Source: Myxococcaceae bacterium (GTDB lineage: Bacteria > Myxococcota > Myxococcia > Myxococcales > Myxococcaceae). Taken from it: 51,110 nucleotides of DNA. Each line of letters starts with the position of its first letter. The stretch's first letter is position 1. Under the pieces are notes generated by a model. That model saw only the letters and a program-made list of their open reading frames with translations. It had not been told where the DNA came from and ran no database searches. Location: NCBI GenBank assembly GCA_019694575.1, contig JAIBBR010000019.1:1-51110 (forward strand), read 5' to 3'. This document shows, in pieces, positions 15,740 to 24,468 of this stretch. The position numbers were made by a program, and so were the translations under genes.

Positions 15740-17362
15740 GTGACGAATCTTGCGAAGGGCCAAAGCTGGGGCCGAAAGATTTCGATCTGCATCAGCATCG
15801 TCGTGCTGTCGGGCTGTGAGGCCTTTCTTTTCGGGCCCGGCAACGGTGCACTCGACGGTTGCCCGACCGGCTCGTCGACCCGCGTGCGCCGCGTCACTCG
15901 CGTCGAATTCGACAACAGCACCAGCGCGTTGCTCGGGCGCCCGGTGACGTTCGGAGCTGATCTCGCCATCGAAGACCGGGTGTTGGGCTACGACAACCAT
16001 GATCAACTCGCCGTGGGCCAACTGGTGGCCAGCCAGCTACAAACCGCTGGGCAAAAGCTCGCCGACGCGGCGTTGAGCAGCCCGGCCATCGCCACCTGCT
16101 CGAGCACCAACGATTTAGATTGTGCGCGCAGCTTCATTGACACCTTCACCCCGCGCGCGTTTCGCCGGCCAGTCACCCAAGCAGAGAAAGATGATCTGCT
16201 CGCGCTCTACAAAGCAGGCAAAGACGGCAGCGACTTCAACGGTGGCATCAACCTGGTACTGCAGGGCATTTTTCAGTCGGGCAGCTTTCTTTACAAAACC
16301 GAGCTCGGCGCCGACGACGGCCGCAAAGGCACCATCGAGCTGACACAGCATGAAATCGCCACCGCGCTTTCGTACTTGGTCACTGCTTCTACTCCCGACG
16401 CGTTGCTCACCGCCGCGGCTGACCGGGGCGAGCTCACCGACCCAGACGTGCGTGTACAGCACGTGACACGGCTGCTCAAAGACGACCGCGCCCGGCTCAA
16501 CACCCGTTCATTCGTGATGCAGTGGTTCGGGCTCAACAACTTGGGCTCGCTGCAGAAAGACAACCAAATTTTTCCCGACTTCAACCCCGCCTTGCGCAGC
16601 GCGCTCAAGTCTGAAACCGAAACCTTCATCGACGCGGTGATGTTCTCGGGCGACGCCAAATTGAAGACGCTGCTCACCGCCAATTTCACTTATGCCGACA
16701 ACACCGTGGCCACGTTCTATGGGCTCACCGCGCGACCGGGCACCAGCTTCGCCCGGGTCTCTTTGCCCAATGAGCGCACCGGCATTTTGAACCAGGCGGC
16801 GCTGCTTGCGACCTACGCGCACAACGACGCCACCGCCCCGGTACTGCGCGGCAAAATGGTGCGCACCCAGGTGCTGTGTCGCGAAATGCCGCCCCCGCCG
16901 CCCAACGTGGTGAACACCCCCCCGCCGCCCGATGGCGTGAAGACCACGCGCCAACGTTTGGCCGACCACGTGGGCAACGGCAGCTGCCAAGACTGCCACC
17001 GCCTCATCGACCCCATTGGCTTGGGCTTCGAAGACTTCGACGGGTTGGGCAAATTTCGCACGATAGAAAATAACGCGCCGGTCAACGCCTCGGGGTCACT
17101 GCCCGCCACCGGCGACACGGCGCATGAAGGTTCGTTCACCGGAGGCGCTGCGCTGGCTCGCCTGGTCGCCGAAAATACCAGCGCCGCGTCGTGTGCTCCG
17201 CTGCAGCTCTTTCGCTATTCGGTGGGGCGTGTCGAAAACGACAATGACCAATGCGCGCTCGATGAAATGCGCGCTGCCTTCGACGGCAACGCTCAAGACT
17301 TTCGCGCGGCGCTGGCGGGCCTGGTGCATTCTCAGGCCTTCATTCGCAGGGAGGTGAAATGA
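15740..17362 (+). CDS. DUF1592/DUF1588-type lipoprotein with one haem site
   Basis: The 540-residue protein starts at GTG with a lipoprotein signal (ISIVVLSGC, Cys26). It carries the set of domains found together in planctomycete and myxobacterial proteins: DUF1595-like (about 130-165, TFTPRAFRRPVTQAEKDDLLALY), DUF1592 (about 190-320), DUF1588 (about 345-450, NQAALLATYAHNDATAPVLRGK) and a C-terminal DUF1585-like part. A CQDCH haem c motif lies at 416-420. Function is not established. The gene overlaps the following DUF1552 gene by four bases, and the two families usually occur as neighbours, so they likely act as a pair outside the cytoplasm. Confidence 0.85.
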   Translation: MTNLAKGQSWGRKISICISIVVLSGCEAFLFGPGNGALDGCPTGSSTRVRRVTRVEFDNSTSALLGRPVTFGADLAIEDRVLGYDNHDQLAVGQLVASQLQTAGQKLADAALSSPAIATCSSTNDLDCARSFIDTFTPRAFRRPVTQAEKDDLLALYKAGKDGSDFNGGINLVLQGIFQSGSFLYKTELGADDGRKGTIELTQHEIATALSYLVTASTPDALLTAAADRGELTDPDVRVQHVTRLLKDDRARLNTRSFVMQWFGLNNLGSLQKDNQIFPDFNPALRSALKSETETFIDAVMFSGDAKLKTLLTANFTYADNTVATFYGLTARPGTSFARVSLPNERTGILNQAALLATYAHNDATAPVLRGKMVRTQVLCREMPPPPPNVVNTPPPPDGVKTTRQRLADHVGNGSCQDCHRLIDPIGLGFEDFDGLGKFRTIENNAPVNASGSLPATGDTAHEGSFTGGAALARLVAENTSAASCAPLQLFRYSVGRVENDNDQCALDEMRAAFDGNAQDFRAALAGLVHSQAFIRREVK

Positions 17363-18753
17363 CCTCGCTCAAACAAGCGCTGTTTAACCGCCGCCGCCGC
17401 GCCTTCTTGAAGACAGTGGGCATGTTGGGTGCCGGCCTGCCCATCGCCAACCTGCTGCAGCCTGAAATCGCCGAGGCCGCGAGCGCACCACCGTTGCGCT
17501 TCATTTCGATTTTCACGCCGCACGGCATGGTGCCTGAATTTTGGAGACCGCAAGGCACCGAGAGCGCGTTCGACATCAATTACGCCGACGCCATGCTGGC
17601 GCCATTCAACAAATACAAAGACAAAATTCTGGTGCTCGACGGCCTCGATTTTCGCGTGCTCTACGAGTACGGCACCAGCGGCCACGAGGGCGGGCCCTGC
17701 ACATTTTTGACCGGTAGCCGCATGAATAAGGCGACCGGCACCGAGCTGCCTGACAGCCTTTCGATTGACCAAGCCATCGCCGCCAAAATTGGAGGCACCA
17801 CCAAGTTGCGTTCGCTCGAGCTGCTCGGTTGGGCCGAGTTTGCCGGGCAGAGCGTTTACAACACCATTTCGTTCAACACCGGAGGCACGCGGCGCCCGAC
17901 GCGTCGCAACCCGGCCGACACCTTTAAAGAGCTGTTTCCACCCGTCAACACGGGTGATCCACAAGCCGCCCAGCGCGACCTGGCGCGCAAGAAGAGCCTG
18001 CTCGATTATTTGGTGAAAGACGTGACCCGGCTGCAAAAACGGCTCAGCGGCACCGAAAAACAAAAGCTCGAGCAGCATTTGCAGGCCCTGCGCGACCTTG
18101 AGCAAGGCCTCGTCAATGCGTCACTGGTGACGTGCGACGCGCCGCTGGCTCCCGCGCCGCTCAATGCGTCAGCGTTGGGCAACATCACCCGCGCGCCCGA
18201 AATCATCAAACTGCAGATGGACGTCATCGCGCAGGCAATTGCGTGCGACTTGACGCGTGTCGTCACCATGCCGCTGGCGGTGCCGCGCATGCCGTGGGCC
18301 AACTTGAACGTCAGCTTGCACGATGACATCGCGCATCAAATTGGCGCGGTGGGAAACCCCGTGCGCAAGCAGCTGGTGACGGTGCAGCGCTGGTTCGGCG
18401 AGCAAGTCGTCTATCTGATGGACCGGCTGGCCTCGATTACCGAAGGCAGCGGCACCGCGCTCGACAACACGATGATTCTCTGGGGCAACGAGCTGGGCAA
18501 CCCGGCCGAGCACGCCAGCCACGGCGTGCCCACGCTGATTTGCGGTGGCACGCAGGGCAAGTTTCGCATGGGCCGCTACCTGCAATTGCGCCCGGGGAAA
18601 AACCCGTTGCAGGGTTGGTCGGGCTTTGGGCAAAAGGCACCCAACGCAGTGGCGCACAACAAGCTCTTGGTGTCGATTGCGCACGCCTTCGGAGTAGAAG
18701 GCGAGACTTTCGGGCACCCTGACTACGCGGGTGAATTGCCGGGGCTGGTTTAA
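17359..18753 (+). CDS. DUF1552 protein with Tat-type signal
   Basis: The 464-residue protein begins with a twin-arginine type leader (RRRRAFLKTVGMLGAGLPIANLL) ending near AEAAS, so it is probably exported folded by Tat. The body has the DUF1552 patterns: RFISIFTPHGMVPEFW, ILVLDGLDF, GHEGGPCTFLTGS and GNELGNPAEHASHGVPTL. This group is related in layout to the DUF1501/sulfatase-like alkaline phosphatase superfamily, but I could not confirm an active site. It is translationally coupled to the DUF1592 gene. Biological role unknown; a two-part exported redox or hydrolytic system is plausible. Confidence 0.85.
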   Translation: MTSLKQALFNRRRRAFLKTVGMLGAGLPIANLLQPEIAEAASAPPLRFISIFTPHGMVPEFWRPQGTESAFDINYADAMLAPFNKYKDKILVLDGLDFRVLYEYGTSGHEGGPCTFLTGSRMNKATGTELPDSLSIDQAIAAKIGGTTKLRSLELLGWAEFAGQSVYNTISFNTGGTRRPTRRNPADTFKELFPPVNTGDPQAAQRDLARKKSLLDYLVKDVTRLQKRLSGTEKQKLEQHLQALRDLEQGLVNASLVTCDAPLAPAPLNASALGNITRAPEIIKLQMDVIAQAIACDLTRVVTMPLAVPRMPWANLNVSLHDDIAHQIGAVGNPVRKQLVTVQRWFGEQVVYLMDRLASITEGSGTALDNTMILWGNELGNPAEHASHGVPTLICGGTQGKFRMGRYLQLRPGKNPLQGWSGFGQKAPNAVAHNKLLVSIAHAFGVEGETFGHPDYAGELPGLV

Positions 18754-18766
18754 GGGCTACGGCGTC

Positions 18767-19624
18767 TTACGACAACACGTTGCCAATGCGGCGAAGCAAC
18801 AGCGGGTGGGTCAGACCCTTTTCAGCCTTGCGCGTAATCTTCTGCCCGCACACATCGAGAGCCTGGCGAATGAGCGCTTCTTCATTGACGTAAGGCAACA
18901 GCTGCGGCCCCACCGTGAGCACCGTTAAACCAGACACCGCCAGCCGCTCATCGCCCACCAATTCGGTGGCCACGTTGTCAGCGCTGAATTCATCGGCGCG
19001 CGCGAGCGGGCGAAATGCCTGCCGCAAGAAAGAGCGAAAGCGGCCGGTGTGCCCGAGCGCGATGTGCGCCAGCTCGTGGGCAATGACGAAGCCGACCGCG
19101 CGGGGGTCTTTCGCGCGCAACGCCCCCCACACCACGTCGTCGGTGAGAAGAATGGCGTTGCGCTTGCCCAGTTTGATGGCAAAGCCGTTGGCGATGGCGT
19201 CTTCGACGATGAACGTCTCGGGCACTTCAGCCAGCCCTAAGCGCTTCGAGAACTGCTCGACGATGGTGTGAAGTTGAGGGAGTTGATCAACGGACAGTTG
19301 AATGCCCGAGCCGCGAATCCGCGCTCGTGTTTTACGCGCTTGGAAGTATGCGACAATCGGCCCAACCAAGAGCGCAATCAGCCCAATGCCCATGGTGCTC
19401 GCGGTAATCGCCACGACGCCGACGATGGCGGCGAAGTAACCCAGAAAAACGAAGAATGAAGTGCCCTGCGCCACGTGGCCCTTGGCGTTCACCGGTTCAT
19501 GCGAAAAGGTCATCTCCGGCATTACCTGTGTGGCCGAGGCCTGGCTCAAGCCGACCGCGCTCGGGTGAACCATCGACATGGGAGGCGAGAGCAGTTGCTC
19601 AGTCAATTGCTTTTGGGTCTGCAT
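18767..19624 (-). CDS. M48-family membrane zinc metalloprotease
   Basis: Starting from the ATG at 19624 (MQTQKQLTEQL; AGGAA lies about 8 bases upstream), this is a 285-residue protein. A hydrophobic region (about 52-88, FFVFLGYFAAIVGVVAITAS...IALLVGPIVAY) gives membrane anchoring. The catalytic domain has the zinc motif HELAH (in FVIAHELAHIALGH) and a downstream DEFSAD segment that supplies the third, Glu, ligand. This matches stand-alone M48 proteases rather than full HtpX. The longer frame to 19765 would overlap the next gene and is less likely. It faces the DUF1552 gene, with only 13 bases between stops. Confidence 0.82.
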   Translation of the reverse strand: MQTQKQLTEQLLSPPMSMVHPSAVGLSQASATQVMPEMTFSHEPVNAKGHVAQGTSFFVFLGYFAAIVGVVAITASTMGIGLIALLVGPIVAYFQARKTRARIRGSGIQLSVDQLPQLHTIVEQFSKRLGLAEVPETFIVEDAIANGFAIKLGKRNAILLTDDVVWGALRAKDPRAVGFVIAHELAHIALGHTGRFRSFLRQAFRPLARADEFSADNVATELVGDERLAVSGLTVLTVGPQLLPYVNEEALIRQALDVCGQKITRKAEKGLTHPLLLRRIGNVLS

Positions 19625-19730
19625 CGTAAAAGTTCCTGTTTTGGGGGGCTTTTCCACGAAGACGGCACGAGAACCCGCCAGTTGCAGATCAGGTGCAAGA
19701 AATCGACAAGGTGTGGTGCCGTGGCCAACG

Positions 19731-20222
19731 TTAGAGATGAGTACCGGAAAGCCTGGCCCGAACAACCCGCTCGAGTTCTAGAACCACCCGCAAATCTTTC
19801 GGCCGACCGAGCGTTCTCTTGCACGTGATGAGGTCATCAATACCGATGACGCGACACTGAAAGCCTCCCAGGTCAAGCCGTGTCGAATGAACCGCGGTCG
19901 CTTCGAAATCTCCAACCCCTACAATCGAGCCGAGTAGATCGAGCACACCGTCTTGCGTTTCGAGGTACAGGTTTTTGTACCCAACAAACTGCGAAGCATC
20001 TGCCCCAAGCGGAGGTTTGTTAGGACTCATGCGCTGCTTCGGTTGGACAGGAGCCAGCGCACGTATCACCCCCGTCATCGTTTCAAGGTCAAACCGAACG
20101 AGCACATCGACGTCTTCGGTCACTACCGATGAGCCGTGCGCAACCGCGGCCATGCCTCCAACCAAAATGTAATCAACGCGTTCGTTCGTCAGGCGTCGCA
20201 GCAAGTCGAGGGTCGAAGCCAT
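19731..20222 (-). CDS. Nucleotidyltransferase-fold protein
   Basis: The 163-residue protein (ATG at 20222, MASTLDLLRRL) has the minimal nucleotidyltransferase signature VGGMAAVAHGSSVVTEDVDVLV: the GG motif at 22-23 and the metal-binding pair D37 and D39. The C-terminal part (VIGIDDLITCKRTLGRPKDLRV) resembles the end of the AbiEii/MenT-like and related small nucleotidyltransferases. The first 50 bases overlap the 3' end of a small upstream gene. Such pairs often act as toxin-antitoxin modules or antibiotic-modifying enzymes, but no substrate can be named here. Confidence 0.75.
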   Translation of the reverse strand: MASTLDLLRRLTNERVDYILVGGMAAVAHGSSVVTEDVDVLVRFDLETMTGVIRALAPVQPKQRMSPNKPPLGADASQFVGYKNLYLETQDGVLDLLGSIVGVGDFEATAVHSTRLDLGGFQCRVIGIDDLITCKRTLGRPKDLRVVLELERVVRARLSGTHL

Positions 20223-20394
20223 AAAGTTTTGTACCTGCACGGCGGAGCACCCGAACCAACTCGAGCGCTTGCTCATGCCGGCACATTCGCTCTGCCGGAG
20301 TCAATCGCGCCAAGTCATCGAGTAACGAGAGGTCGAAATCTTCTGCCGCGTCGCGCGCCGCGGAATCGTCAGGTGCGGTAACCAGCGAAGACAT
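20173..20394 (-). CDS. Small acidic protein paired with the nucleotidyltransferase
   Basis: This 73-residue frame starts MSSLVTAPDDSAARD and is rich in Asp, Glu and Arg, with a predicted helix-rich middle (SLLDDLARLTPAERMCRHEQ). It lies directly upstream of the nucleotidyltransferase and overlaps it by 50 bases in another frame. I recall small proteins with an LTPAERL..HE-type helix next to nucleotidyltransferases in Myxococcota, which supports a real gene. It could be the partner or antitoxin of the downstream gene; that is inference. No DNA-binding motif was recognised. Confidence 0.55.
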   Translation of the reverse strand: MSSLVTAPDDSAARDAAEDFDLSLLDDLARLTPAERMCRHEQALELVRVLRRAGTKLYGFDPRLAATPDERTR

Positions 20395-20546
20395 ACGGGC
20401 ACCTTAAAAGACGGAGCAGGCGGGTGTCGAGCCGGCACAAAGAAGCCTTGGGCGGCTGACACGAGGCGAAAAATACCCTTGGCTTCTCGCCTGGGTTTTC
20501 ACGTAGAGCGCACAGTTCCCCTTTCTTCTCTTAAGGAGCTCTTCTC

Positions 20547-21035
20547 GTGAAACCTTTCAACTTCGCCGCCCTCTTCATTGCCTTCATGGCACTCGCTTCG
20601 GCCTGCGCTTCACAAAGCGCCGCCACCCAAGCCAAGTCAGACGACGAGACCGTGGTCGGTCCTCCACAGGTGAGCTGGAAGAACATGACCAAGAAGCAAA
20701 AGGGCAAGTTCATGGAAAAAGTGGTGGTTCCGAAAATGGAGCCGCTCTTTCAAGCCTTCAAGCCTGACGACTACAAAACCTTCGACTGCAAGACCTGCCA
20801 TGGCAAAGGCGCCGACGACGAGACCTTCAAAATGCCGAACCCCGACATCGAGGCGTTGCCCAAGAGCCAAGAGGGCTGGGCCAAGTTGAAAGAACACCAC
20901 CCCGACTGGCTCAAGTTCATGGGCGAAGAAGTGAAACCGAAAATGGCTGCCTTGCTCGGCTTGCCTGAGTTCAACCCGAAAGACCCTCAACCGGGCACCT
21001 TGGGCTGCTCCGCCTGTCACACCACCGAGAAGTAA
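20547..21035 (+). CDS. Di-haem cytochrome c lipoprotein
   Basis: GTG at 20547 follows a good ribosome binding site (AAGGAG, 8 bases away). The 162-residue protein has a lipoprotein signal (FMALASAC, Cys20), a charged helical region, and two haem c motifs: CKTCH at 81-85 and CSACH at 154-158. The spacing and the KMPNPDIEALP segment are not those of a known class that I recognise, so it is annotated only as a periplasmic electron-carrier-like lipoprotein. It stands alone, with the small gene at 20394 diverging upstream. Confidence 0.75.
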   Translation: MKPFNFAALFIAFMALASACASQSAATQAKSDDETVVGPPQVSWKNMTKKQKGKFMEKVVVPKMEPLFQAFKPDDYKTFDCKTCHGKGADDETFKMPNPDIEALPKSQEGWAKLKEHHPDWLKFMGEEVKPKMAALLGLPEFNPKDPQPGTLGCSACHTTEK

Positions 21036-21058
21036 GCAGCGTAACGCCCCAATGGGGT

Positions 21059-22552
21059 TTACAGGTGGTGCAACGCGGCGGCTTCAACATGCGCCAGCAC
21101 CGGAATTTTGAGTGCCTGCTCCACCTGCCACGGCTCAATCAGGCGGCGGCGCCACACGTCGTAAGCCACCGCGATGAACACTGCCATGCCGAAGGCGCCG
21201 ATGAAACCGCCCACCAAAATCATCAGCACGTTGGGTGAGGTGGGCTTGCGCGGCGTCTGCGCGGGTTGCACCAGGTTGAAGCGATATTTGAAGGCGGCCC
21301 GGGCCGTGTCGAGCTCGATGCGCGCCGCTTCGACCCGCATCAACAGCTCTTGGTAACGGGCCAACGAGAAGCGCAGCTGGTCTTGCGCCACCTGCACGCT
21401 GGGGTCATTCACCAAGTCAGGCCCCATTGACGAGAGCACGCTGTCGAGCGTCGACGGGCTGGTGCGCACCGGCGGCACCGGAGCACCTTCAGCGCTCGAA
21501 TCTTTCACGCCGGCTTTGCGCTCGTATTCCTTGCGCAGCTCTTCTTCGTCGGCCTTGAGCGACACCAAGGTGGGTGAATCTTTTTCGAGCGCTTCGATGC
21601 GTTGGTCAAGCTCGACCACCACCGGGTGGTTCATCGAATAAATCGCCTTCTCTTGGTCGAGCTTGGTGCGCAAATCAGCCAACTGGCGCTTGCGGTTTTC
21701 TTCTAAGTCGGCAATCGCGCGCTGCTTGGTGCGCATCACGAACTTGAGCTGGGCCAGTTCGGCGCCGGGCACTTCAGGAGCGGGGCTCTTCGCCGACCTC
21801 GGCGCGCGCGGCACCACCGGGGTGGGCGCCTTGCCGGGCTTCTTCTCTTCAATCACCTTCTGCAAATTGGCCAACGCGTCATCGATTGACGTTTGAGTCT
21901 GCGAAATGTGCATCTCTAAAATGCCAATCGTCTCTTCGATGGCGCTGGTCTCGGTGACATGCCGCGCTTCGAGAAAATTTTGCTGCGCCGTTTCAACCAA
22001 CCGCCGCGCCATTTGCGGCTCGGGCCACACCACGCTCAACGCCACCGTGCCGTCGCCGGTGCTCACCATGAGCCGCTTTTCGAGCGTGCCAACCATGATG
22101 TCCATCCAGTCTTCTTCGGGAATTTTCCCGAAGGCCATCTCAAAAATTTGGTCTTTCAACTTCTGCAGACCGTTGCGGCCGTTCTTCCAATGCTCAATCA
22201 ACTTGGTCTGCTTAATCATCTTCTGCAGATTCTCGCGCGACATCACCGTCTCGTAAGCGGCGCGGGTCGGCGAATCAGCGTCATGTTGCGCACGGTACGG
22301 GTTACCCAACGTCGACATAATAGAGCTGCGGTTGGTAAGCAGCTTCGCCGTCGACTCGTACTTACGGGGTATGAACACCGCCGCCGAAATCGCCGCCAAC
22401 ATCACCAAGGCGAAAGCGCTCGACGCGAGCACCGGGTGCCGCTTCGGAGCGCGGGCGATGAAGCCCAGCCATTGGCGAATCAGTTGGTAGTCAAAAAGGT
22501 CGGCGTCGAGATCGTCAGCCTGCGGTGTCGCGCCCGGTTTTTCGTCAGTCAT
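21059..22552 (-). CDS. Wzz/GumC-like polysaccharide chain-length protein
   Basis: The 497-residue protein has a membrane span near residues 42-62 (PVLASSAFALVMLAAISAAVFI), a large periplasmic region with long helical/coiled-coil stretches, and a second span near the C-terminus (VLMILVGGFIGAFGMAVFIAVAYDVW). This is the Wzz topology that sets the length of exported polysaccharide. The C-terminal tyrosine kinase domain of Wzc-type proteins is absent. The PRKYESTAKLL and RLVETAQQNFLEARH segments fit the family. It lies beside a GT2, a flippase and CapA, which supports a role in exopolysaccharide export, although a terminator separates it from them. Confidence 0.85.
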   Translation of the reverse strand: MTDEKPGATPQADDLDADLFDYQLIRQWLGFIARAPKRHPVLASSAFALVMLAAISAAVFIPRKYESTAKLLTNRSSIMSTLGNPYRAQHDADSPTRAAYETVMSRENLQKMIKQTKLIEHWKNGRNGLQKLKDQIFEMAFGKIPEEDWMDIMVGTLEKRLMVSTGDGTVALSVVWPEPQMARRLVETAQQNFLEARHVTETSAIEETIGILEMHISQTQTSIDDALANLQKVIEEKKPGKAPTPVVPRAPRSAKSPAPEVPGAELAQLKFVMRTKQRAIADLEENRKRQLADLRTKLDQEKAIYSMNHPVVVELDQRIEALEKDSPTLVSLKADEEELRKEYERKAGVKDSSAEGAPVPPVRTSPSTLDSVLSSMGPDLVNDPSVQVAQDQLRFSLARYQELLMRVEAARIELDTARAAFKYRFNLVQPAQTPRKPTSPNVLMILVGGFIGAFGMAVFIAVAYDVWRRRLIEPWQVEQALKIPVLAHVEAAALHHL

Positions 22553-22620
22553 CTGACACCTAGCGTCTCCGGCTTGGGGCCATGGGTCAAGCCTGTGGCC
22601 AAAGGCGCTTCACCGAAGCA

Positions 22621-22657
22621 GAAAACCCCTCCCTCTGAAGCAACCAGAGACAGGGGT
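22621..22657 (-). terminator. Stem-loop terminator after the 22693-23160 lipoprotein gene
   Basis: Bases 22625-22637 and 22645-22657 form a near-perfect 13-bp stem (11 of 13 pairs) with a 7-base loop. Read on the minus strand it ends GAGGGAGGGGTTTTC, so a stem is followed by a short T-run. It lies about 35 bases after the stop of the lipoprotein gene and before the start of the Wzz-like gene, and so would end the CapA-flippase-GT2-lipoprotein transcript. Confidence 0.65.
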
Positions 22658-22692
22658 CTTCGCCAATGAAACTGTTACGGCTTGCTACAACC

Positions 22693-23160
22693 TTACTTAC
22701 AAAGGGTGGCAGTGAGCGTGCCGTTCACTTCGTTGTCTGCACCAGACTTTACCGACAAGCCCAACGTCGCGCTGGTGTCAGTCAATTCAGTCAAATTGAG
22801 CAAACCTTCCGTGGCGATGTTGTTATTCGACGGAGGCGTGAAGAACGTCACCGTCTGGTTCGCGGGGTCGCTGAAATTGAGCGAGAACTTGAGCGCCCGC
22901 TTACCCACCGTCGCGGGCATGCTGAACATGATGTAGCCCTTGTCTGAAGTGCTGGCGCAGTCGGCCACGTCATCTCCGAAGAGCTTCACGTCAATCGAGC
23001 TGCCGTCACGTTTAATGGTTGCCTTCTTCAGCGACCACGCTGCGCCACCCAACTTACCTGTGGGGTTGGTGGTGGCGATGGTGGGCTCTCCAGGGCCACA
23101 ACCCACGAATGCAAACGACAGGGCCACGGCCGCCAAACTGACTGCGAAAATCTTCTGCAT
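22693..23160 (-). CDS. Putative lipoprotein, unrecognised
   Basis: The 155-residue protein begins MQKIFAVSLAAVALSFAFVGCGPG, a clear lipoprotein signal with lipobox FVGC (Cys21). A strong ribosome binding site (AAGGAG) precedes the ATG by 7 bases. The mature part is a single beta-rich domain with two distant Cys residues, rich in Ser, Thr and Asn. No family was recognised. It sits between the GT2 gene and the Wzz-like gene and ends at a terminator, so it might belong to the polysaccharide locus; the function is unknown. Confidence 0.72.
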   Translation of the reverse strand: MQKIFAVSLAAVALSFAFVGCGPGEPTIATTNPTGKLGGAAWSLKKATIKRDGSSIDVKLFGDDVADCASTSDKGYIMFSMPATVGKRALKFSLNFSDPANQTVTFFTPPSNNNIATEGLLNLTELTDTSATLGLSVKSGADNEVNGTLTATLCK

Positions 23161-23242
23161 GGTGATGCTCCTTGACTGCGAGGTGCGCGCCTAGACCAGG
23201 CGCCTCAAAAAAAATTCACTCCGCGTCTTCACTTTTTTAAAA

Positions 23243-24466
23243 TCACTGCTGCTGTGGCTTGTCGCCTTGCGCTTCGCGCTGTGTTCGCACCCATTCTTTG
23301 GGAGGCGCCGTTTGCCCCTTGATTTTGAGCAGCACCTTCCAGCCGACGTACACCGGTGCGAGCGCTAAAGTTCCCAGGCCTTTCATGCCCGTACCTGACA
23401 CGGCCCAACCGCGAAACACATGCAACGCGAGGCCCATGCACATTGCCTGCCCCAAGTGCAGCGACATTGCGCGACCGTCGACAAAAAAAAGAATCGCGCC
23501 GACCAACGTAGTGACTACGGCCCACAGCGCCAGCGTCGACAACGGCGGCGTCCACACGTCCATGCCCAAATCGAAGAGCACCGTGTCTTTACGCTCTACC
23601 GCTTGAAGAAAAAGCGACAACCCATGCTGCTGGCGAATCGCTTTGCGGCCCCCTTCCCACCGGGTGCGCTGCGAGCGACTCGCTTTTTCGCCGCTCACCA
23701 TTTCGCCCAACACTTCAGCTTCGGCCGCGTAGTGCACGCGGTGGCCGGCGAGGCCGAGCCGAATGCCGTATTCCAAATCTTCCACCACGCTGAAGGCGTC
23801 GTGCGGCACTTCAGAGAGCAGCCGGTGGTGAAAACACATGCCGTTGCCACGCAGACCGCACGAAAGGCCCAGCCGCTCACGCCCGGTGCTGCGCACCTTG
23901 TGAAACATGCCCAGCGCAATCGCCATTAACCGGGTGCGCCACGACGCCTCGGGGTTGGCGACGCCGTAATGCGCTTGTGCGGCGAGGGCTCCGTTTTCTA
24001 ACCGTGAGGCGAACGCCTGCAGCAAGTTTGAAGAGACCACGGTGTCAGCATCAACCACCACCACCGCCTGCGCCTTGCCGTCGGCGTTGCTGGCATCGAA
24101 CGCGCGCGCCAACGCATAACCTTTGCCGCGCAATTTTTCGTCGAAGCGCTCGATGACGGTGGCTCCGGCATCACGCGCTTTGTCAGCCGTTTGGTCTGAG
24201 CAGTTGTCGGCAATCACCAACACCCGAAATTTGTCAGCCGGCCAATTGAGCGCAAGCAGGTTTTTCACCGTGCGGCCAATGCCTTCTTCTTCATTGTGCG
24301 ACGGCACCACGATGTCGAAGAACGGCTGCGGGCCTTTCAGCGCCAACGGCCGTGAAATACGCGCTGAAAAGAGCGTGAGCCACGTGAGGTAAGCGATACC
24401 CGCCGCGGCAGGCAGCGCTCCCAGCCACAGCAGCCAATCAGCGAGAGAAAAGATGAGGTCGGTCAT
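23243..24466 (-). CDS. Membrane glycosyltransferase family 2
   Basis: This is a processive-type GT2 that probably builds an exported polysaccharide on the inner membrane. The 407-residue protein has an N-terminal membrane span (about 10-34), a GT-A domain with VVPSHNEEEGI, the DAD metal motif (139-141), ED at 229-230 and the QRTRW motif (266-270, the QxxRW signature of processive GT2). C-terminal membrane spans follow (about 300-375). Only two bases separate it from the flippase gene. Sugar specificity cannot be read from the sequence. Confidence 0.9.
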   Translation of the reverse strand: MTDLIFSLADWLLWLGALPAAAGIAYLTWLTLFSARISRPLALKGPQPFFDIVVPSHNEEEGIGRTVKNLLALNWPADKFRVLVIADNCSDQTADKARDAGATVIERFDEKLRGKGYALARAFDASNADGKAQAVVVVDADTVVSSNLLQAFASRLENGALAAQAHYGVANPEASWRTRLMAIALGMFHKVRSTGRERLGLSCGLRGNGMCFHHRLLSEVPHDAFSVVEDLEYGIRLGLAGHRVHYAAEAEVLGEMVSGEKASRSQRTRWEGGRKAIRQQHGLSLFLQAVERKDTVLFDLGMDVWTPPLSTLALWAVVTTLVGAILFFVDGRAMSLHLGQAMCMGLALHVFRGWAVSGTGMKGLGTLALAPVYVGWKVLLKIKGQTAPPKEWVRTQREAQGDKPQQQ

Positions 24467-24468
24467 CG

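Noticed and set aside
21047..21060. CCCC-AAT-GGGG-TTT hairpin between the di-haem lipoprotein and Wzz genes
   Set aside because: Four-base stem is too short to be convincing.
23187..23214. GCGCCT stem-loop with an A8 run near 23207-23214
   Set aside because: The T-run on the minus strand precedes the stem instead of following it, so it does not form a normal intrinsic terminator; kept only as a possible structure before the lipoprotein start.
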